Origin: DAOVQB01 sp023128935
Lineage (GTDB): Bacteria > Eisenbacteria > RBG-16-71-46 > CAIMUX01 > WJJG01
Reading direction: 5' to 3'
DNA: 20,468 nt
Assembly (NCBI GenBank): GCA_030628905.1
Contig: DAOVQB010000070.1
Coordinates: 1-20,468, forward strand
The position numbers and the translations under genes are program-made. Numbering within the stretch: position 1 is the stretch's first letter; every line of letters begins with the position of its first letter. Below the pieces are notes generated by a model. It worked only from the letters and a program-made list of their open reading frames with translations. It was not told the DNA's origin and did not search any database. This document shows positions 8,321 to 16,902 of this stretch, piece after piece.

Positions 8321-9184
8321 ATGCCACGCGAACTCATCTTGCTCACCAACGATGACGGGATCCGCTCCCGGGGCCTGTGGGCTGCAGCGCAGGCCCTTCA
8401 GCCGCTTGGTGAACTACTGGTCATAGCTCCCGACCGCCAGTGGTCTGGTGGGGGGCGTTCGATGCCCCACCATTCGTCCGGGAAGCTCCAACCCACCGCT
8501 CTTTGGATCAATGGCGAACGGGTGGCGGCCTATGCAGTGGATGCGAGCCCGGCCCAGGCGGTGGTGCATGGCCTTCTCGAGGTGGCCGACCGGCCCCCGG
8601 CGCTGGTGGTTTCGGGGATCAATCACGGTGCGAATCTGGGGCTGGAAGTGACTATCTCGGGAACCGTCGGAGCCGCGCTCGAGGCGGGAGCCTTTGGCAT
8701 CCCCTCCATGGCCGTATCGCTCGAGATGGACCCCACGCAGGAGATGACCGGTGATGAACCCGGTGACACTACGGCCGCAATCGCGATTACCCGCCGACTG
8801 GCAGGCTGCATCCTGGGGACTCTGCTCCCTCCGGATGTGGATGTCCTGAATGTCAATGTCCCGGCCGATGCCTCGCCTCAGGCATCGATTCGGGTGACCC
8901 GCCTATCGCGTAGGAGATACTACTTGCCGCGGATTCCGGAACGTTGCCGGAATGGAGAGAAATCGGGTTACCAGCAGATTGCAGATTATCAGGAGGCCGA
9001 ACCGGATTCCGATGTCTGGGTGGTGAAGGTGGGGGGGGATGTGTCCGTGACACCGCTGTCTCTCGACTTGACCGCCAGACTGGATCTCAGGCAACTCGGC
9101 TACCACTTGAGCGTCGGGCTGTGCCGGCAACCGCAAGCGGCTCGGTCCCAGGTGGAGGTGGCCAGCCCCGAGCCGGTGAAATGA
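8321..9184 (+). CDS. surE: 5'/3'-nucleotidase SurE
   Basis: SurE removes phosphate from nucleoside monophosphates in the cytoplasm using a divalent metal. The N-terminal signature LILLTNDDGIRSRG (residues 5-18) supplies the metal-binding Asp11 and Asp12. PDRQWSGGGRS supplies Ser42, and the SGINHGANLG motif near residue 103 supplies the metal-binding Asn. GTVGAALEAGAFGIPSMAVS follows as in the family. At 287 residues it is slightly longer than the usual 250-260, with a polar C-terminal tail. The start at 8321 has GAGAGGGG about six bases upstream; the ATG at 8291 in the same frame has none. A TATACT at 8272-8277 could be a -10 element, but no good -35 accompanies it. The gene stands alone, with the macroglobulin fragment divergent upstream and a long gap downstream. 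Confidence 0.93.
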   Translation: MPRELILLTNDDGIRSRGLWAAAQALQPLGELLVIAPDRQWSGGGRSMPHHSSGKLQPTALWINGERVAAYAVDASPAQAVVHGLLEVADRPPALVVSGINHGANLGLEVTISGTVGAALEAGAFGIPSMAVSLEMDPTQEMTGDEPGDTTAAIAITRRLAGCILGTLLPPDVDVLNVNVPADASPQASIRVTRLSRRRYYLPRIPERCRNGEKSGYQQIADYQEAEPDSDVWVVKVGGDVSVTPLSLDLTARLDLRQLGYHLSVGLCRQPQAARSQVEVASPEPVK

Positions 9185-9220
9185 TAGGATAGCGTGCCTT
9201 GAGCTGGCTCGGGTTCCAGT

Positions 9221-9252
9221 GCACCCAGTCAACTCGGGATACAGTTGGGTGC
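9221..9252 (+). terminator. Possible hairpin terminator of surE
   Basis: GCACC (9221-9225) and CAACT (9230-9234) pair with AGTTG (9243-9247) and GGTGC (9248-9252), giving ten base pairs around an eight-base loop with a four-base bulge. It lies 36 bases after the surE stop. There is no T-run after it, so intrinsic termination is uncertain. Confidence 0.35.
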
Positions 9253-9382
9253 GGTGAGTCATTGAACAACTAGGCTGAGCCGGAACGCAACGTGTGCATT
9301 CGCCTGCATCGAGAAGAACCGGCGGCTCGCCAACTTGGCCACACATAATGACTCCCTCACGAGGACACACCGCACCCCGATG

Positions 9383-9414
9383 GGAACGGCCGGGTTGGAA
9401 AACCCGGCCGTTCC
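9383..9414. repeat. Perfect 14-bp inverted repeat with GGAA loop
   Basis: GGAACGGCCGGGTT (9383-9396) and AACCCGGCCGTTCC (9401-9414) are exact reverse complements around GGAA (9397-9400), a GNRA-type tetraloop. It sits in the 477-base gap 9185-9661 between surE and the OmpA lipoprotein gene. No T-run follows, so it may be a bidirectional terminator, an RNA-stabilising hairpin or a REP-like element. The rest of the gap, apart from the weak hairpin at 9221-9252, shows nothing I recognise. Confidence 0.7.
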
Positions 9415-9661
9415 GCCTACCGCGATCCCCATACCTCAGCGCTCGCAAGGAGGAGCTTCTTCCAGCATTTACAAGGTAGGGCTTCTTCTCCCCAATTTGG
9501 ATTCCGAGTTCGCCTTCATATTCTACAACCGACTGCTGCGTCCTGCGCATGGCCGCTCTTCTCACCTACCGAGGCGGCGGAGGCCTTTCTATTTCGCGCC
9601 GGCAGCAGGCAGGGTACTATCGCGCGATTTAGGGAGACCTTATCAATACGAGGTGATAGAG

Positions 9662-10945
9662 ATGCGGCGCATTTGTGTTTCGTGGACCATACTCAGTTTG
9701 GCCCTTTGCGGCTTGGCCTTTTGTGGCTGCTTCGGATCGCATCGTAGCGCGCAGCCCTTGATGGCGGACTTCCAGCGCTACGAACGGGAAGCGCAAGAGC
9801 TTGCTCCGTCCGCCGCGGCCCCGGCAGTTCTGCAGGCCGGTCAAGGCAAGCGGGATCGGGCCCGGTCCCTGATCGAGCAGGGGAAGGATGAGGCGGCCTG
9901 TACGTTACTTGAGCTGGCCATCTGCGATGCCCGCCTGGCCCTGGCTCTGGCTTTGGCCGATGCCGCTCATCGCGAAGCCGACCATTGCCTGCGCGTCGCC
10001 GAGCACGCTCGTCACCAATGGAATGAGGCGTTGAGTGTGCTGCGCGAGACCGAGCGGCTGGCTCAGCGCAAGATAGGAGAGACGCCCCATGAGATCCCGG
10101 GCATGGACGAGGTGGTTCTGCCCGCTTTCCCCCCAACGACCCTGGGGACCGATGCGCCGCTGGAGGACAGTGCCACCAATCTGCGCGCCACCTGGGAAGA
10201 CTGGTCGAACGCGGCTACCCGCCACGGGATTTCTCTCGCGGATCTCGAGGCCCGATTCATATTGCACTTGGGGGCTGCGGCAGACAAGCGGGCTGACCGG
10301 GAGGACCGCTCGCGCCAGCTTCACATGGCGGGCCGAACGCTGCAGGAACTCGAGGCGCGCGTGCGCAGGGAGGTGTCCCAGCGCGTCTGTACCCGTGCTG
10401 TCGCCCTGACAGCGCAGCTGGGTGATGCGCGGGACGATGCATTGCATGCCACGCTACTGCTGGAACGGGGCCTCAAGGGCGACCTGCGGGCCCAGCTGGG
10501 GAAGGCACGGGCAGAGGCCGAGGATCGTCAGAATCAGCTCTTTGACGCCCTCCAGCAACTCGAGGGGAAGATCGCGCGCATCAGTCGTGACGCGCGCGGC
10601 ACGATTGTCAGCCTGGCGGACATCCTCTTTGACTTCGACCAAGCCACGCTCAAGCGCGGCGTGGAGCTAAACCTCGTGCGTGTGGCCACGATCGTGAACC
10701 AGTTTCCGGAGATGAGGATCCTGGTCGAAGGGCACACCGACAACGTCGGGACGCCCGAGTACAACCTCGATCTCTCGCAGCGCCGGGCCGCGGCCGTCTA
10801 CGACTTCCTGGATTCCCAGGGTGTGAGTGCCGGGAGGATGACCGTTCAGGGCTATGGCATGAGCCGCCCCATGGCGGACAACAGCACGGATGAAGGGCGC
10901 CAGAAGAACCGGCGCGTGGATCTAGTCATCCAAGAAGCACCCTAG
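9662..10945 (+). CDS. OmpA-family outer-membrane lipoprotein
   Basis: The 427-residue protein begins with a signal peptide, MRRICVSWTILSLALCGLAF, followed by CGC. The second or first of these cysteines is a likely lipidation site, though the lipobox is not canonical. Residues about 30-300 are helical and rich in Ala, Glu and Arg, with heptad-like stretches (AHREADHCLRVAEHARHQW) that look like a periplasmic coiled coil or DUF4398-like segment. Residues about 316-427 are an OmpA peptidoglycan-binding domain: ILFDFDQATL, then EGHTDNVGTPEYNLDLSQRRA with the Asp and Arg that hold diaminopimelate, then GYGMSRPMADNSTDEGRQKNRRVDL. It probably links the outer membrane to the cell wall. The start at 9662 has GAGGTG eight bases upstream; longer in-frame starts back to 9335 lack a signal peptide. 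Confidence 0.88.
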   Translation: MRRICVSWTILSLALCGLAFCGCFGSHRSAQPLMADFQRYEREAQELAPSAAAPAVLQAGQGKRDRARSLIEQGKDEAACTLLELAICDARLALALALADAAHREADHCLRVAEHARHQWNEALSVLRETERLAQRKIGETPHEIPGMDEVVLPAFPPTTLGTDAPLEDSATNLRATWEDWSNAATRHGISLADLEARFILHLGAAADKRADREDRSRQLHMAGRTLQELEARVRREVSQRVCTRAVALTAQLGDARDDALHATLLLERGLKGDLRAQLGKARAEAEDRQNQLFDALQQLEGKIARISRDARGTIVSLADILFDFDQATLKRGVELNLVRVATIVNQFPEMRILVEGHTDNVGTPEYNLDLSQRRAAAVYDFLDSQGVSAGRMTVQGYGMSRPMADNSTDEGRQKNRRVDLVIQEAP

Positions 10946-11066
10946 CCTTGCGGATGGACGTCCTAGGGGGTAGCCTCTGCCGTTGCTTCTGCCGCCTGGG
11001 TGTTGTGCGGGTGGGAGGGGGGCGAGTCGAGTGGCCACAGATCTCCGAAATCTGGAGGTGAATCAC

Positions 11067-12626
11067 ATGCGGGGAGAAGTTGAGCGTTGCGGAATGCGGC
11101 ACATCTGGACAACGGTGTGTCTGCTGATGTTGCCGGTTGCCTTGGCGGTATCGTTGAGCCCGGCAGCGGGCGCCCCGCTCGAGCGGTTGGCGGATTCTGT
11201 TCAGGAGTTCACACTGAAGAATGGCCTGCATGTCCTCGTTGTGGAGCAGCACGACGCACCGGTCTTTGCCTACTGCACAATAGTGGATGCCGGTGGCGTG
11301 TGCGAGGTGCCCGGGATCACAGGCATCGCGCACATGTTTGAGCACATGGCCTTCAAGGGCACAACAACCATGGGGACGATCAACTACCGTGCCGAGCGCA
11401 AGGCAATGGCCAAGGTCGATGCCGCCTGGGATGAGGTGCTGGCCGAGCGCCGCAAGCGGTTTGATGCCGATTCCACCCGGCTCGAGGAGTTAACGGCGGC
11501 CTTCAATGAAGCCATTGAAGAGGCTTATGAATACGTTGTTCCCAACGAGTTCAGCCGTGTGCTGGAGGAGAATGGCGCCCGGGGGATGAATGCCAGTACC
11601 GGGACAGACATCACCACGTACTACTATAGCCTCCCCTCGAACCGTTTTGAACTCTGTGCCCGCTTGGAGGCTGATCGGCTTGCCAATCCTGTGCTGCGCG
11701 AATTCTACAAGGAGCGCTCGGTCGTACGCAACGAACGGCGCACCGTAACCGAATCGACCCCGATGGGCAGGTTGTTTGAGGATTTCCTCACGACTGCCTT
11801 CTCCGCGCACACCTATGGCAATGGCGTGATCGGCCACACCTCTGACATCGAGAACTTTCATCGCCGCGACGCCTTGAACTTCTTCAAGAAGCATTATGTG
11901 GGCAGGAATATGACGGTTTGCTTCGTGGGAGATATAACCCTCGAGCAGGTGCGGAAGGTGGCCAAGAAGTACTTCTCTGCGATCAGCGACGGTCCCGACC
12001 CGGCCCCGGTAACAACCATGGATCCGGTTCACAGGGCCGAGCGTCGGGTTATTGCTGAAGAAGATGCAAACCCGGTCGTGCTCATTGGATGGCAGTGTCC
12101 CGCTTCCGCCGACCCGGACTACCCTGCCATGGAACTGCTAATGGAGATCCTGGGAGGCGGGAGGTCCAGCCGCCTCTACGAACGTTTGGTCAAAGAGGAA
12201 CAGGTGGCCACCCAGGCCGGTGCCGGAACAGGCTTGCCCGGCGACAAGTACCCGAACCAGGCGATTGTGTTTGCCTATTGCGCGGCTGATCGGGATCCGC
12301 TCGAGGCCGAGGCGATGATCTATGAAGAGATCGATCGCCTGATTGCCGAGGGCCCTACGCCCGAGGAGGTCAAGAAGGTCAAGGCTGGCTATCTGGCTAC
12401 GACGATGCGGCGGCTGCGCCGTCCGTCCGGTCTGGCCAGAGCCCTCGCGACGGCGGATCAGATTGAGGGCAACTGGCGGCACTTGTTTGGGAACCTCGAG
12501 CAGATCGAAGCCGTCACGGCTGAGGATATCCAGCGCCTGGCAGCCGAGCGGTTGATCAAATCACGCCGCATCGTGGCCATGCTCAAGAAGCCGGCTGAAG
12601 AGGAATCAGCCCAGGCGGCCAAGTAG
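11067..12626 (+). CDS. M16 family zinc metallopeptidase (catalytic subunit)
   Basis: The protein is 519 residues with an N-terminal signal peptide (ending near SLSPAAGA, about residue 36), so it is likely periplasmic. The M16 zinc motif is HMFEH: His89, Glu92 and His93, within GITGIAHMFEHMAFKGT. The distal zinc ligand is probably Glu223 in VVRNER. Between them an extra polar helical insertion (about residues 115-160, with KVDAAWDEVLAERRKRFD) lengthens the domain. The second M16 fold runs from about 265 to 505 with GGGRSSRLYERLVKE, lacking the usual RxxxGLxY residues that the next gene supplies. M16 enzymes cleave peptides in a closed chamber. Start at 11067 has GGAGGTG six or seven bases upstream. 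It is 105 bases upstream of the partner gene on the same strand and probably in one transcript with it. Confidence 0.9.
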   Translation: MRGEVERCGMRHIWTTVCLLMLPVALAVSLSPAAGAPLERLADSVQEFTLKNGLHVLVVEQHDAPVFAYCTIVDAGGVCEVPGITGIAHMFEHMAFKGTTTMGTINYRAERKAMAKVDAAWDEVLAERRKRFDADSTRLEELTAAFNEAIEEAYEYVVPNEFSRVLEENGARGMNASTGTDITTYYYSLPSNRFELCARLEADRLANPVLREFYKERSVVRNERRTVTESTPMGRLFEDFLTTAFSAHTYGNGVIGHTSDIENFHRRDALNFFKKHYVGRNMTVCFVGDITLEQVRKVAKKYFSAISDGPDPAPVTTMDPVHRAERRVIAEEDANPVVLIGWQCPASADPDYPAMELLMEILGGGRSSRLYERLVKEEQVATQAGAGTGLPGDKYPNQAIVFAYCAADRDPLEAEAMIYEEIDRLIAEGPTPEEVKKVKAGYLATTMRRLRRPSGLARALATADQIEGNWRHLFGNLEQIEAVTAEDIQRLAAERLIKSRRIVAMLKKPAEEESAQAAK

Positions 12627-12729
12627 GATCATGTCTCCTCGGGGAGCGCGTGCAGCAATCCACGGTACCCCGAGTTTTGGATCTCTGTCTGATCACGGTT
12701 CTTCGAAGCCTTTCATCAAAGGAGAAGCG

Positions 12730-12796
12730 GAATGGACGCGCGGAGGATAGACAGTGTGAGCGCGTGGGGGAGCAACCGAATGGATGCGCGAAGGAT
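12730..12796 (+). repeat. Direct repeat at the start of the second M16 gene
   Basis: Bases 12730-12748 and 12778-12796 are 17 of 19 identical and 48 bases apart, so both encode MDARR in the same frame. Each copy includes an ATG and a purine-rich AGGAT segment. The duplication extends the N-terminus by 16 residues and provides alternative starts. Confidence 0.7.
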
Positions 12797-14957
12797 GAGC
12801 GGAATGACTACACGCAGTGGACGGTTTACCTGGGCGCTTATGGCCCTAGGTGCCACCATGGCCCTGATGGCCGGCACGAGTCCGGTGGCGGCGAAGACAT
12901 TTAAAAATCCCAGGAAGATGAAGTTTCCCCCTCTGGGGGAGATCCGCACCCCGGAGATCGATCGCCAGCTGCTCGACAATGGAATGGTGGTCTATCTGCT
13001 CGAGGACCACGACTTTCCCATGGTTGATTTTCAGATGATGGTTCGTGCCGCCTCGATCTACGAGCCGGAACCACTGCGTGGCCTGGCCCGCATCACCGGC
13101 GAGGTGCTGCGCACTGGCGGGACGGCCCAGATCCCGGGCGATGAGCTCGATGAGAAGCTTGAATCGATGGGGGCCTACATCGAATCCCATATCGGGGAGA
13201 CGAATGGTTCGGTTTCCGGCTCTTTCCTGAGCGAGGATGGTGTTGAGGGCCTGCGCTTACTGGGCGATCTGCTTCGTCAGCCTGTCTTTCCGGATGAAAA
13301 GATCGAGCTTGCGAAGGTCAACCTCCGCACTGAGATCGCCTCGCGCAACGACGAACCGATTCCGATTGCCATCCGTGAGTTTCGCAAGCTGATGGCCGGT
13401 GAGCATTCCCCCTACGGCTGGTATCCGGAGTACGAAACGGTCGCGGCGATCTCCCGGTCGCATATCGTCCAGTTTCACCAAGCCTTCTTCCATCCTGATG
13501 GGATGATTCTGACAGTCTCAGGTGATTTTGACTCGGCCAAGATGCTCTCCGAGATCCGGCGGATCTTCGGGGACTGGCCGGCTTCGGGATCTCCGCTGCC
13601 TCCCGATCCCCCCGTATCCGAGAAGAGCCCGACGGGCGTCTACCATGCACAGAAGGAGGACGTAACGCAGAGCACGGTCCTCTTCGGCTTGAAGGGCACC
13701 CTGGCCTCCGATCCCGACTACGCGGCATTACAGCTGCTCAATGACATCCTGGGGGGTGGAGGCTTCAGCAGCCGGCTGGTCAACGAGATCCGCAGCAAGC
13801 GGGGGCTGGCCTACGCCGTCGGGTCTGCTCCAGGCACTGGGTGGCATCATCCAGGCGTCTGGGTGTGCTACCTCCTGGCCCAGGCCGATTCCACCATGGT
13901 CGGTGCCGAACTCATGCGCAAAGAGGTGGATCGGATCGTGCAGGAACCGGTTACCGAAACCGAACTCCAGCGCGCCAAGGACTCGGTGCTCAACGAGCTG
14001 GTCTTTGACCTCTCCTCGAAGCGTCAAGTTCTCAACCGCAAGGCATTCTACGAATTCTATGGCTACCCGGCCGATTTCCTCGAGCAGTACCAAGAGAAGG
14101 TCAGGACGCTGACGACAGCGGATCTACTGGCAGTGGCGCAGCGGCACATCCACCCGGAGGAGATGGCTGTGCTGCTTGTCGGACCCAAGGGGAAATTCGA
14201 TGCGCCCCTGGAGACACTGGGTTCTGTGAACGAGATCGACATTACGATCCCCGATCCCCCCTCGAAGCTGGACGTGCCGGAGGCGACCCCTGAGTCGCTG
14301 GAAGGTGGGCGCCGGATCCTGAAGGCCGCCCTGGCCGCACACGGCGGGGCGAGCGTGGCCAAGGTGAGGACGCTTCGCCAGGAGGGCAATGGATCGATGA
14401 CCATGATGGGACAGACCATGTCCTTTGCCCTCAACACGCTGCGCGTGCTGCCCGATCGGGCGTGGGCGAAGATCGATATTGGCGGGATGTTCACCATTGT
14501 GCGCGTAGGCGACGGCGACGGGGGATGGACGAAGACCCCGCAGGGAGTGATGGATCGCATGCCTGAGGAGATTGAAGAGGCGCGCCTCGAGCGGATCCGT
14601 ACCCCCTTCCACTTTCTCGCCCACTGGGAAGAGATGACCTGGCAGGGACTGGAACCACAGGAGATTGAAGGGACGCTCTGCGAGGCCGTCTACGCCCGCG
14701 ATTCCGACGTCAAGGAGTGGATTCTCTACTTCGATGCCAAGACGCATCTGCTTCGGGCTATGGACTATGCCAGTAGGGGGCAGCAGGGCCCCATGGGCGT
14801 AAGGGAGTTTCTAAACGACTATCGGAAGGTGGGCGGGGTGCGAATTCCCCATGCATTCAAGTCGCTGCATGACGGGGATCCGTTCATGGAGCTGAATCTG
14901 AAGAGCATTGAGGTCAACGTTCCGGTCGATGAGGCGCTCTTTAAGCGCCCGGAGTAG
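12732..14957 (+). CDS. M16 family non-catalytic subunit fused to a LolA-like domain
   Basis: The protein is up to 741 residues: signal peptide, two M16 folds (about 75-515) and an extra C-terminal domain (about 525-741). The expected HxxEH position (residues 120-124) reads RITGE, so it lacks the zinc site. Residues NEIRSKRGLAYAVG in the second fold give the R...Y pair of non-catalytic M16 partners, and the first M16 gene lacks that pair. The C-terminal part (LAAHGGASVAKVRTLRQEGN, then YFDAKTHLLRAMDY and VRIPHAFK) resembles LolA/outer-membrane lipoprotein-sorting proteins, which bind lipid in the periplasm. Start: 12732 has AAAGGAG seven bases upstream, but 12804 has AAGGA and gives a normal signal peptide (MTTRSGRFTWALMALGAT, cleavage near PVAA). 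Both are plausible. Confidence 0.85.
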   Translation: MDARRIDSVSAWGSNRMDARRMSGMTTRSGRFTWALMALGATMALMAGTSPVAAKTFKNPRKMKFPPLGEIRTPEIDRQLLDNGMVVYLLEDHDFPMVDFQMMVRAASIYEPEPLRGLARITGEVLRTGGTAQIPGDELDEKLESMGAYIESHIGETNGSVSGSFLSEDGVEGLRLLGDLLRQPVFPDEKIELAKVNLRTEIASRNDEPIPIAIREFRKLMAGEHSPYGWYPEYETVAAISRSHIVQFHQAFFHPDGMILTVSGDFDSAKMLSEIRRIFGDWPASGSPLPPDPPVSEKSPTGVYHAQKEDVTQSTVLFGLKGTLASDPDYAALQLLNDILGGGGFSSRLVNEIRSKRGLAYAVGSAPGTGWHHPGVWVCYLLAQADSTMVGAELMRKEVDRIVQEPVTETELQRAKDSVLNELVFDLSSKRQVLNRKAFYEFYGYPADFLEQYQEKVRTLTTADLLAVAQRHIHPEEMAVLLVGPKGKFDAPLETLGSVNEIDITIPDPPSKLDVPEATPESLEGGRRILKAALAAHGGASVAKVRTLRQEGNGSMTMMGQTMSFALNTLRVLPDRAWAKIDIGGMFTIVRVGDGDGGWTKTPQGVMDRMPEEIEEARLERIRTPFHFLAHWEEMTWQGLEPQEIEGTLCEAVYARDSDVKEWILYFDAKTHLLRAMDYASRGQQGPMGVREFLNDYRKVGGVRIPHAFKSLHDGDPFMELNLKSIEVNVPVDEALFKRPE

Positions 14958-15019
14958 GCCGGCAGATTCAATCCCCCCAACGCGCTGTAAGGGGCCTAGT
15001 CCAATGCGGCGCCTTTTCC

Positions 15020-15048
15020 TTGAGAAAACAGGCTTCAGCAGGTAAGAT
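15020..15048 (+). promoter_or_regulatory. Candidate promoter of the lamin-tail protein gene
   Basis: TTGAGA (15020-15025, five of six) and TAAGAT (15043-15048, four of six) are 17 bases apart. Transcription would start near 15055, leaving a leader of about 210 bases. It lies in the 311-base gap 14958-15268 after the M16 pair; the rest of that gap shows nothing I recognise. Confidence 0.5.
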
Positions 15049-15268
15049 TCAAAGTGGATGGAGCGTTGAAGGTTGAGGGCTGGTGAGAGCTGCGGGCCGG
15101 TGTGGGGAGCGATGCCTTGCCCGGCGGACAACCCCTAGAGTGCCACCACCCATGAGGCTGTCTGGACGCGTTACTTGCTGCGATGTCAATCTTCCAGGTT
15201 CCACCAGTTAGGAGACCCATTGGCAACCCAAGTGTTTAACAACCCATGCTGAGGGGAGGATGATTTCC

Positions 15269-16621
15269 ATGCTACGCACCCTTTTGTCTGTTCTGGCGAT
15301 GGCGATCCTGTTCGTTGGCGTCTCCAGCGCGCAGGATCTGGTCATCAACGAGATCTACTACGATGGTCCCGGTACGGATGAGGGCACCTTCACCGAGATC
15401 AAGGGACCTGGCGGATTCGATCTCACCGGCTACACCCTGGTTGGGGTGAATGGTTCGAACGGCGAGGACTATCGGACGATCAGCTTAGACGGGATGGTGA
15501 TCCCTGCTGATGGCTACGTGGTAATCGCCCAGGACGAGACCGTTGCGAACTATGACTATATCGATTCTGGGGTCGACTGGCAGAATGGCCCCGATGAGCT
15601 CGAGCTGCGCTTGGACCCGGACGTTATCGACGGCATCTGCTACGGCTATTCCGAGCTGCTCAATTGCGAGGGCGGCACCAATGGCCCGGACGTCAGCTCC
15701 GGCAGTAGCATCTCGCGTTGTCCCGACGGGGTGGACACGAACAACAACGAAGACGATACAACCGAGACAACACCCACTCCTGGCGAGACGAACGCCTGCG
15801 GCATCGAGCCCCCGGTTGAGATGACCCTCTGTGAGGCGGTGGCGCTTGACGGTGAGGGCTTCCCGGTCAACATCGATGTGTATGTTCACATCACAAGTCC
15901 GCTGCTTGTTCTCACCAACGATGGAACATATTCGGTGGACCGCGTTGACTTGGGCGCGACTGACGGCGAGTGCTGCGTCAATGTCTTTGACTTCGACTAC
16001 TATGTGGAGCTGAACGAGGGCGATGAGATTGACCTGACGGGCACGGTGGCCTTCTATAACGGTAAGGTCGAGATCTCGGGCCCCAGCCTGGAGATCGGGC
16101 TTCTCTCGAGCGGCAATCCGCTGCCCGAGCCGGAGAACATCTCTACGGAGGAGCTGGCCATCAATGGCAACGACTACGAAAGCTGCCTGATCATGATCGA
16201 TAACCTGTACATCACAGGCGGCGATCCCTGGCCTCCGGAGGGGAGCAACGCAAATATCGAGATTACCGATGACTCCGGCATTCCCACGACCATGCGCATC
16301 GACAAGGAGACCAACATCGACGGCAGCGACCCCCCCGAAGAGCCCTTTACCTGCATCGGGATCGGCGGCCAGTACGACAACAGTGCGCCCTACGACTCGG
16401 GCTTCCAGATCCTCCCGCGCTATCTCGATGATATTATCAGCACGCCCCTGCCCGAGCACGTCTGTTGCGTAGGTGAGCTTTGCTACATCACGACGCAGCC
16501 CGAGTGCGTGCAGATGGGCGGTGAGTGGCACGAGGAATGGGACGAGTGCGATCCCAACCCCTGCATCCAGTCGCCCACGCAGGAGACGAGTTGGGGTGAG
16601 ATCAAAAGCATCTACCGGTAG
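15269..16621 (+). CDS. Secreted protein with lamin-tail domain and OB-fold-like region
   Basis: The 450-residue product has a clear signal peptide (LLSVLAMAILFVGVSSA, cleavage about residue 21). It is followed by DLVINEIYYDGPGTDEGTFTEI, the start of a lamin-tail (LTD) domain (about 22-150), with LTGYTLVGVNG and PADGYVVIAQ as expected. Residues about 185-385 are acidic and beta-rich, resembling the OB-fold region next to LTD domains in secreted nucleases, but no nuclease residues are visible. A module VCCVGELCYITTQPEC...GGEW...CDPNPC (about 393-432) comes next, and the C-terminus is TSWGEIKSIYR. The function is unknown; extracellular or cell-surface is inferred. Start: the ATG at 15269 has GGGGAGG nine bases upstream, whereas the in-frame ATG at 15260 directly abuts it. 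The very acidic composition differs from its neighbours. Confidence 0.8.
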   Translation: MLRTLLSVLAMAILFVGVSSAQDLVINEIYYDGPGTDEGTFTEIKGPGGFDLTGYTLVGVNGSNGEDYRTISLDGMVIPADGYVVIAQDETVANYDYIDSGVDWQNGPDELELRLDPDVIDGICYGYSELLNCEGGTNGPDVSSGSSISRCPDGVDTNNNEDDTTETTPTPGETNACGIEPPVEMTLCEAVALDGEGFPVNIDVYVHITSPLLVLTNDGTYSVDRVDLGATDGECCVNVFDFDYYVELNEGDEIDLTGTVAFYNGKVEISGPSLEIGLLSSGNPLPEPENISTEELAINGNDYESCLIMIDNLYITGGDPWPPEGSNANIEITDDSGIPTTMRIDKETNIDGSDPPEEPFTCIGIGGQYDNSAPYDSGFQILPRYLDDIISTPLPEHVCCVGELCYITTQPECVQMGGEWHEEWDECDPNPCIQSPTQETSWGEIKSIYR

Positions 16622-16697
16622 CGCGAATCACCGGCATCGGGACGGCAGATCCCGCTGGCCCGCTCTGCTGGTAGCGAGAATGGATGCGGCTTGATGG

Positions 16698-16733
16698 AAC
16701 CGGGCCCCGTGGCCTCCGCCATGGGGCCCGGTT
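16698..16733 (+). terminator. Strong hairpin after the lamin-tail protein gene
   Basis: AACCGGGCCCCGTGGC (16698-16713) pairs with GCCATGGGGCCCGGTT (16718-16733) through 16 base pairs (one G-U) around a CTCC loop. It starts 76 bases after the stop codon. Only a three-T run follows, so it is a terminator-like structure rather than a textbook one. Confidence 0.6.
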
Positions 16734-16902
16734 TCAAGCCCCTGATGCTTCAAGCTCAAGCCCTACGTCCCTGCGCCTCCGCCATAGCGCTCCGGCGTCC
16801 TCGTCCCGCATCACTCCTGCGCTCTTTTCCCATGTGGATCTTGCTCTCATCTCCCCACGGCTTGTCCTTTCGTTTGACCCTACTGCACCATCTCTCTATC
16901 CT

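Noticed and set aside
15485..16531. Minus-strand frame of 348 residues opposite the lamin-tail gene
   Set aside because: Long only because the plus-strand gene is rich in Asp and Glu codons; no domain, no start signal, while the plus strand has signal peptide and LTD motifs.
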